From Acidobacteriota bacterium (GTDB taxonomy: Bacteria > Acidobacteriota > Terriglobia > Acidiferrales > UBA7541): DNA of 64,000 bases. Each line of letters begins with the position of its first letter. Position 1 is the first letter of the stretch. This document shows, one piece after another, positions 58,869-64,000 of this stretch. A program made the translations under genes and the position numbers. Location: positions 50,982 through 114,981 of the forward strand of contig PLUM01000010.1 in assembly GCA_003165465.1 (NCBI GenBank), given 5' to 3'. The notes beneath the pieces were generated by a model that searched no databases, had not been told where the DNA came from, and saw only the letters and a program-made list of their open reading frames with translations.

Positions 58869-60173
58869 TCATTGCGAGGATGAGCCGGATTCCATTTCCG
58901 CCAGCGTGGCCCGCTGCGGCCATCCGCCGATCAGCGCCGCGCCCAGCCCGCACACTGCCGCGAAGGACAGCCACAGCGCCGGCATCGCCCGGTTTCCGGT
59001 CTCATGGATGAGGTAGGTGCAAATCGCCGGTGTAAAACCTCCGAAGATTGCCGTCGCCAAACTGAACGCCAAGGAAAGACCGGAAGTGCGAATCTCCGGC
59101 GGCATGATTTCCGCGAGGTGCGGGATCATCGCACCGTTGTACACGCCAAACATTACGGACAGCCACAATTCCACGATCAGCAGTCGGGCAATCGACGGGC
59201 TGCTGACGAGCCACAGCATCGCGGGATACGAAGTGAGGATGGTGATGGCCGAGATGGCAATGAGCATCGGCCGCCTTCCCAGTTTATCGGAAATGATTCC
59301 GCCCGTGGGCAGCCAGAAAAAATTCGACAAGCCGATGCAGAGAGTGACCATCAAGCTTTCGCGGCTCGTAAAGTGGAGGACTTCGCGGCCGTAGGTCGGC
59401 GTATACGCGGTGATCAGGTAAAAAGACACCGTCGTCATCGTAGAAAGCATCATGCCGATGCTGACGATTCGCCAGTTGGCCGCGAGCAAAGTGAGAATTT
59501 CCGGAATTTTCGGATGATGCTTTCGCGCCAGAAACGTTTCCGTTTCCGCCAGCGATCTTCGCAGCCAGAACAGAAGCGGCACGATCATGCAGCCGATAAT
59601 GAATGGAACGCGCCAGCCCCACTGCGCCATTGCCTCGGGCGGAATGATCGAACTGAGCGCCACTCCCAGAAGCGACGCGAAAATCACCGCTACCTGCTGG
59701 CTTGCGGACTGCCACGAGCAGTAAAATCCACGATGCCCCGGCGTGGCGATCTCCGAAAGGTACACGGAGACGCCGCCCAACTCGACGCCCGCGGAAAATC
59801 CCTGAAGCAGCCGGCTCAGCACCACCACGATGGGAGCGGCGATCCCGATGGTTCGGTATGCGGGCGTGCAAGCGATCACGAGCGTGCCGATCGCCATCAG
59901 GAATAGCGTGAGGATCAGCCCGGCGCGCCTGCCGTGCCGGTCAATATATGCGCCCAGGACAACGGCGCCGAGCGGCCGCATGAGGTAGCCCGCGCCAAAC
60001 GTTCCAAGCGTCATCATCAGCGAAGCGTACGCGTTGCTCGAAGGAAAAATTTCGTGCGCGATATACGACGCGTAATACGCGTACACCATGAAGTCGTACA
60101 TCTCCAGAAAATTGCCGCTGGAAACGCGAACCACCGCGCCGAATTGCGAACTTCTTTTGTTTTGAGTGCTCAT
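58869..60173 (-). CDS. MFS transporter, metabolite:H+ symporter (MHS) type
   Basis: A 434-residue major-facilitator permease with twelve predicted helices. Segments NFLEMYDFMVYAYYASYIA, GAYIDRHGRRAGLILTLFLM, LSRLLQGFSAGVELGGVSVYLSEIATPGHRGFYCSWQSASQQ, and GGIISDKLGRRPMLIA are typical of the MHS family, whose members import citrate, ketoglutarate, shikimate or proline with protons. The substrate here is unknown. I chose the ATG before STQNKRSS; 28 in-frame codons upstream come from the family C repeat. Confidence 0.88.
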   Translation of the reverse strand: MSTQNKRSSQFGAVVRVSSGNFLEMYDFMVYAYYASYIAHEIFPSSNAYASLMMTLGTFGAGYLMRPLGAVVLGAYIDRHGRRAGLILTLFLMAIGTLVIACTPAYRTIGIAAPIVVVLSRLLQGFSAGVELGGVSVYLSEIATPGHRGFYCSWQSASQQVAVIFASLLGVALSSIIPPEAMAQWGWRVPFIIGCMIVPLLFWLRRSLAETETFLARKHHPKIPEILTLLAANWRIVSIGMMLSTMTTVSFYLITAYTPTYGREVLHFTSRESLMVTLCIGLSNFFWLPTGGIISDKLGRRPMLIAISAITILTSYPAMLWLVSSPSIARLLIVELWLSVMFGVYNGAMIPHLAEIMPPEIRTSGLSLAFSLATAIFGGFTPAICTYLIHETGNRAMPALWLSFAAVCGLGAALIGGWPQRATLAEMESGSSSQ

Positions 60174-60198
60174 AGGCCCCAAAGTGTTTTTACAATTC

Positions 60199-60279
60199 AG
60201 TAGCACAGGCTTCAGCCTGTGTTCTTTTGATTTTAGCTTGCCACAAATCAAAACCACACAGGCTGAAGCCTGTCCTACT
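60199..60279. repeat. Family C inverted repeat, copy 3
   Basis: AGTAGCACAGGCTTCAGCC, a spacer containing TTTTAGCTTGCCACAA, then ACAGGCTGAAGCCTGTCCTACT. It lies between the MFS gene and the beta-propeller gene. Confidence 0.85.
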
Positions 60280-60331
60280 AAAAAACATCACTGCTCGGAA
60301 ACGCAATCCGGAGCGTCGCGCGCCCCGCTTA

Positions 60332-61936
60332 TTACTTGCCCGCCCGTTCGGAGGCGCCCGTCAGATAAAAATAGCCGACCTTGTTGTTCGAAGGAGAGCC
60401 GTACCACATCCGGCCTTCGGCATCGGGGAAGAATTCCCGGATTGTGTTCTCCGAATGCGGGAATGGATATTCGATAATTTTTCCGGTTTGGGGATCGAGG
60501 CGGCCAATCACGTCCAGATAGTAGGACGAGTACCAGATGCCGTGGTCCGCGCCGATTCCGATGGCGTAGGGAAAAGCGTCCGCGCCTCCCGGAACATCGT
60601 ACTCCTTGAACGTTTCCGTCTTGGGATCGAAGCGGCCAATTTTCCCCGCGCGAAATTCGCCGAACCAAACCGTGCCGTCCGTGTCCACCGCGATTCTGCG
60701 CTGGTAGGTATTCGGCGTAGGCGGAGTCCACTGCTTCACTTTCAGGGTCTTGGCATCCACCACGCCGATCTGGCCCGTGCCCGGATTCGTGAACCAGACG
60801 TTGCCATCCTTATCGAAATCGAGACTGTAGGTGTGCGCCGCTTCCGGAATGTCCGTGTACTTCCCGGTTTCGGGATCGAAGCGCGTCAGCGGGTAGCCGC
60901 TCGACCAGACCATTCCCTTGGCGTCGATGCGAACGGTGTGCCGCGAGCCGCCCTCTTCCGTTCCTTCCTTGCCGGGAATATACGTGTCCTGATATTCGGT
61001 GATCTTTTTCGTCGCGGGATCCCATCGGCCCAGCTTGTTGGAAGCCTGCTCGGTGAGCCAGACGGAGCCGTCCGCCGCGCCAATGGCGGAGTGAACCGCG
61101 GCCGTGCCAACATTCGGCACGGGATAATCCTGCATCTCGCCGGTCTTCGGATCGAGCCGGCTGATTTTATTTCCGATGCCGAAATTTGGAATCCATACGG
61201 ACCCGTCCTTGGCGGGCGCGGCGCTGAACGGCATGCGGCTGGGTCCTGGCATGTCATATTCCACGTATGCGATGCGCATGGCATCACTCGTGAAGGGCCG
61301 CAGGGATTCCTTGTATCCGGGCGCATCGGCGGCGGACTTGGGCAGGGCGGAATCCGTGCCGTACAGTTTGGTTAAATACGCCGCCACGTCCGCGGCATCC
61401 TGATCGGTGAACCGCCAGGACAGGCTGAAATGCATCGAATCGCGCATGAATTGCACGCGGTCCGTCCATCCGTCCGCATCGCGCCGCACCGAGGCCATGC
61501 GCGTTTGAAATCCGTGGCAGATGAAGCATCGCGCGAAAATCGTCTGCTTGGCTTTTTCCTCGGGCCACAGTTTTTTTGCCTGGTAGATGGAAAGCTCGTT
61601 CCAGCGAACCACGCCCTTGTCGAGTGCGAAATCCAGCGACGCAGTCTGGTCCTCCGCGAGTGTGACGCCGCTGCGAGGATCGGCGCGCAACCCCGTCTCC
61701 TTGACCTGCACGCGGTATTCGCCCGCCGGCAATTTCTCGACGCGATAATGGCCCTCATGATCGGACAGGACAAAGAAACTGATTTTCGTTTTCGTGTTTT
61801 GCGCCTGCACAAACGCGCCTTCGATCGGCGCGCCGTCCGGCCCCTTCACCGTGCCGTTGACGGTTGCTCCTTGGCAGGATGACGCGAGGTAAAGCGCAAG
61901 GCAGGGAAGAGCCAGGAATTTGATTGAAAACTTCAT
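60332..61936 (-). CDS. Cytochrome-c/beta-propeller (streptogramin-lyase-like) fusion, secreted
   Basis: A 534-residue secreted protein. The signal peptide ends near LASSCQGA. Residues about 23-105 are a carboxypeptidase-regulatory-like domain (ATVNGTVKGPDGAPIEGAFVQAQ...HYRVEKLPAGEYRVQV). A cytochrome c module follows, with CFICH at C137, C140 and H141 and a Met-rich RDSMHFSLSWRF region for the axial ligand, and ends in a DAADVAAYLTKLYG helix. The rest is a seven-bladed propeller of Vgb/streptogramin-lyase type (KISRLDPKTGEMQDYPVPN, KLGRWDPATKKITEYQD, GQIGVVDAKTLKVKQWTPP, KIGRFDPKTETFKEYDVPG, VIGRLDPQTGKIIEYPFPH). The role is unknown; a periplasmic electron carrier or redox-linked lyase fits. 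AAGGAG precedes the ATG. Confidence 0.8.
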   Translation of the reverse strand: MKFSIKFLALPCLALYLASSCQGATVNGTVKGPDGAPIEGAFVQAQNTKTKISFFVLSDHEGHYRVEKLPAGEYRVQVKETGLRADPRSGVTLAEDQTASLDFALDKGVVRWNELSIYQAKKLWPEEKAKQTIFARCFICHGFQTRMASVRRDADGWTDRVQFMRDSMHFSLSWRFTDQDAADVAAYLTKLYGTDSALPKSAADAPGYKESLRPFTSDAMRIAYVEYDMPGPSRMPFSAAPAKDGSVWIPNFGIGNKISRLDPKTGEMQDYPVPNVGTAAVHSAIGAADGSVWLTEQASNKLGRWDPATKKITEYQDTYIPGKEGTEEGGSRHTVRIDAKGMVWSSGYPLTRFDPETGKYTDIPEAAHTYSLDFDKDGNVWFTNPGTGQIGVVDAKTLKVKQWTPPTPNTYQRRIAVDTDGTVWFGEFRAGKIGRFDPKTETFKEYDVPGGADAFPYAIGIGADHGIWYSSYYLDVIGRLDPQTGKIIEYPFPHSENTIREFFPDAEGRMWYGSPSNNKVGYFYLTGASERAGK

Positions 61937-62071
61937 TCTCACTCCTTGGAGTTTCGTTCTGAATCCGCCAACCCCAACTTTGCAATCGTGCCCCGCATTA
62001 TGCCCCAGAAACCCGGGGAATTGGTATCGCGCCGTCGACAATCGCGCCGTCAACTCTTCGACGAAATTTGG

Positions 62072-62166
62072 AACGTGTTGCATGACTTTACGAAAGGCCC
62101 CGCCTCTAAAGAGGCGGGCTACAGAAACGTGGCCGCAATTCGCAAATGTTGTAGCCCGCGTTTCCA
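62072..62166. repeat. Family A palindromic repeat, copy 4
   Basis: AACGTGTTGCAT, spacer, CGAAAGGCCCCGCC-TCTAAAGA-GGCGGGCTACAGAAAC, unique spacer, then GTTGTAGCCCGCGTTTCC. The second palindrome is degenerate. It lies in the divergent gap before the dehydrogenase gene. Confidence 0.75.
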
Positions 62167-62238
62167 GTTAAATCCTGTTTATTATTTCGCTCGAAAACCG
62201 CTTGGTTTCGACAAATGGAATCGCTATGCTTGCCCACT

Positions 62239-63126
62239 ATGAAAATCGCATTCATCGGACTGGGCAGAATGGGCGCGGGCATGGCGCGCAATTTACTTCA
62301 CGCGGGGCACACCGTGGCGGTCTACAACCGCAGCCGCGAAAAGGCCGACCAGCTGGCTGCGGACGGCGCTCGCGTGGCAAGTTCTCCCGCGGATGCTTCG
62401 AGGGACGTGGAAGCCGTCATGACCATGGTCGCGGACGATCAGGCACTCGATCAGATCGTCTTCGGAAACGATGGCATCGCCGGGGCCATGAAGCCCGGTT
62501 GCGTTCATCTTTCGCACAGCACCATCAGCACGGCGCTGGCGCGCAAATTAACCGCTGAGCACGCCCAGCGCAAGCAGGGGTACCTCAGCGTGCCCGTGTT
62601 CGGCCGCCCGGATGCCTCCGAAAGCAAAAATTTGCTGGTGGTGGCCGCCGGGTCCGGCGAACTGATCGACCGTTGCCGCCCGCTGTTTGACGCCATCGCC
62701 CGCCAGACATTCGTCGTGGGGGCCGAGCCCTGGCACGCGAACGTCGCCAAGGTGTGCGGCAACTTCATGGTGATCAGCGCGATCGAAGCGCTGGGCGAAG
62801 CCTTCGCGACGCTCCGCAAAGCGGGCGTCGATCCCGAGGCCTTTCTCGATATCATGCACGCGTTATTGGGATGGACGGTGATTACCAACTATGGCCACCT
62901 CATCGCGCAAGAAAAGTTCGAACCGGCCGGATTTGCCCTGAAGCTGGGCTTAAAGGATGTGCGCCTGGTGCTGGCCGCGTCCGAGGAATGCGTCGCGCCC
63001 ATGCCGCTGGCCAGCCTGGTTCACGATCAACTGCTCGCGGCCCTCGCGCAAGGCCAGGGAGAAATGGACTGGTCGAGTGTGACGCAGGTCGTGGCGCGCA
63101 ACGCCGGCCTGAAATCGAAATCATAG
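62239..63126 (+). CDS. 3-hydroxyisobutyrate dehydrogenase-family oxidoreductase
   Basis: A 295-residue NAD(P)-dependent beta-hydroxyacid dehydrogenase. Motifs are the Rossmann IAFIGLGRMGAGMARNLL (residues 3-20), the substrate loop AGCVHLSHSTIST, the LSVPVFGRPDASESKNLLVVAAG segment and the catalytic Lys in NVAKVCGNFMV. The family covers 3-hydroxyisobutyrate, tartronate semialdehyde and gamma-hydroxybutyrate dehydrogenases; the substrate loop does not settle which. The start is the ATG before KIAFIGLG; eight in-frame codons precede it. The crotonase-like gene follows after about 100 bases. Confidence 0.9.
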   Translation: MKIAFIGLGRMGAGMARNLLHAGHTVAVYNRSREKADQLAADGARVASSPADASRDVEAVMTMVADDQALDQIVFGNDGIAGAMKPGCVHLSHSTISTALARKLTAEHAQRKQGYLSVPVFGRPDASESKNLLVVAAGSGELIDRCRPLFDAIARQTFVVGAEPWHANVAKVCGNFMVISAIEALGEAFATLRKAGVDPEAFLDIMHALLGWTVITNYGHLIAQEKFEPAGFALKLGLKDVRLVLAASEECVAPMPLASLVHDQLLAALAQGQGEMDWSSVTQVVARNAGLKSKS

Positions 63127-63227
63127 TAGCGCCGGCGTCCCGCCGGCAGGTTTTACGCCGCAACACGAGCACGGCACTACATTACGTTTACGAGCATCGC
63201 CGTTCGCCACCAAAAGGAGAATCACAC

Positions 63228-64000
63228 ATGTCTCTAGTGGATTTTATCCCCACGCCCAAGTTCGAGGAATACAAGGAGCGGTTCAAGCAGCATTACAAAC
63301 TGGAGCGCCGCGCGGACGGCGTCATTCTCGTCCAGGCGCACACCCAGGGCGGCCCCATTCAGCTGAGTGTCGAAAATCATCGCTCCATCGGACAGCTTTT
63401 CAAGACCATCGGCGCCGACCCTGAAAACGAAGTCATGATTTTCACCGGGTCAGGCGAGGATTTCATGATGGACGCCGATCCCGAAGGCTTTAAATTGGAA
63501 CAAGAGGACTTGCAACACTGGGCCTACGAGTATGCCTACAAGGACGGCCGGATCAACGTCAGCTCACTCGTGAACGATCTGGAAATTCCCACCATCGGCG
63601 TTCTGAATGGACCGGGCTTTCACACCGAAATCTGCCTGATGTGCGACATCAGCATTTGCAGCGAAGACGCCGTCGTCTTCGATCTCCACTACGACATCGG
63701 TTCGGTTCCCGGCGATGGCATTCATAGCTGCTTCATGGAATTGCTGGGCGTAAAACGCGGAGCCTATGCCTTGCTCACAGGCCAGGCGATTGACGCCAAA
63801 AAAGCCCTGGAGTATGGAATAGTCAACGAAGTCGTTCCCCGTGACAAGCTGCTGGAGCGCGCCTGGAAGCTGGCCGACCATATCATGGAGCAGCCGCGCA
63901 TCACGCGCCGCCTCACCACGCAAATCGTCCGCCGTCCCTGGAAGAAGAGAATCACGGACGATCTGGACGGCGGCTTCGGCATCCAGATGTTCGCCCATCT
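63228..64000 (+). CDS. Crotonase-family protein, 6-oxocamphor-hydrolase-like (3' end beyond window)
   Basis: A crotonase-superfamily protein read to 257 residues, with the frame still open at the window end. It starts ATGTCTCTAGTGGAT behind AAAAGGAG. The sequence recalls 6-oxocamphor hydrolase, a crotonase that cleaves beta-diketone C-C bonds: VNDLEIPTIGVLNGP, HTEICLMCDISICSEDA, LHYDIGSVPGDGIH with a His at residue 154 and an Asp at about 163 in the catalytic positions, GVKRGAYALLTGQAIDAKKALEYGIVNEVV and ERAWKLADHIMEQPRITRR. It lacks the oxyanion-pair Glu residues of enoyl-CoA hydratase at the usual places, so hydrolase rather than hydratase activity is inferred. A 3-hydroxyisobutyrate-dehydrogenase relative precedes it. 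Confidence 0.8.
   Translation, partial: MSLVDFIPTPKFEEYKERFKQHYKLERRADGVILVQAHTQGGPIQLSVENHRSIGQLFKTIGADPENEVMIFTGSGEDFMMDADPEGFKLEQEDLQHWAYEYAYKDGRINVSSLVNDLEIPTIGVLNGPGFHTEICLMCDISICSEDAVVFDLHYDIGSVPGDGIHSCFMELLGVKRGAYALLTGQAIDAKKALEYGIVNEVVPRDKLLERAWKLADHIMEQPRITRRLTTQIVRRPWKKRITDDLDGGFGIQMFAH

Overview
The window looks like a chromosome segment of an Acidobacteriota bacterium, high in GC by eye. This is inferred from gene content, not from a marker-gene search. The support is a 1,201-residue Oar-type TonB-dependent receptor with an N-terminal carboxypeptidase-regulatory domain, LpxB (so a Gram-negative with lipid A), PilZ-type proteins, an ECF sigma/zinc anti-sigma pair, and a dense scatter of short palindromic repeats between genes. 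No rRNA, CRISPR array, transposase, integrase or phage gene was seen.

Layout. 1-8.3 kb: the end of a 2-oxoacid dehydrogenase E1 beta gene, a zinc-ribbon/RDD membrane protein with a probable ATA start, DoxX, an ornithine-cyclodeaminase relative coupled to an NHL lipoprotein, a GT2-GtrA fusion and two tandem GT-C paralogues. 8.6-16.9 kb: 6-phosphofructokinase with an SH3-like protein, an ECF sigma/anti-sigma pair, a Mug-type DNA glycosylase, a two-subunit CoA-transferase, and a tightly packed set (Spx/ArsC-like, macro domain, unknown 90-residue protein, MidA methyltransferase). 17-26.3 kb: an M1-peptidase-like protein that has lost its zinc site, lpxB, a probable heterodimeric ABC exporter coupled to a lipoprotein, and two unknowns. 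26.5-31.4 kb: a methyltransferase with a probably leaderless transcript, adenosine deaminase, and a 913-residue PilZ/coiled-coil protein. 31.7-34.5 kb: an arsenic locus (arsR divergent from arsI-arsC-acr3). 34.6-41 kb: proBA, a DCC-family protein, and the conserved ffs-dnaX-ybaB-recR block. 41-49.5 kb: a Tat-type metallo-hydrolase, a secreted glycine-rich protein, an NtrC-like regulator, a small PilZ-like pair, a MITE-like element at the end of an M50 protease gene, tRNA-Gln, and a three-gene AT-richer cassette of unknown membrane proteins. 49.7-64 kb: the TonB-dependent receptor, a large GT-C-like membrane protein, a yeast-type cytosine deaminase, an APC permease between two near-identical repeats, DUF6644 and MFS membrane proteins, a cytochrome-c/streptogramin-lyase-like beta-propeller, a 3-hydroxyisobutyrate-dehydrogenase relative and a 6-oxocamphor-hydrolase-like crotonase running off the end.

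How it works together. Many neighbours are translationally coupled by ATGA overlaps (NHL/OCD, sigma/anti-sigma, CoA-transferase B/A, macro/90-aa/MidA, lipoprotein/ABC/ABC, proB/proA, the PilZ-like pair). The arsenic locus forms a complete pathway: sensing, C-As bond cleavage of trivalent organoarsenicals, arsenate reduction and arsenite efflux. The best leads for something undescribed are the AT-rich membrane-protein cassette, the PilZ/coiled-coil protein, the macro-90aa-MidA operon, the pseudo-M1 protein, and the repeat families, some of which act as terminators or supply a stop codon.
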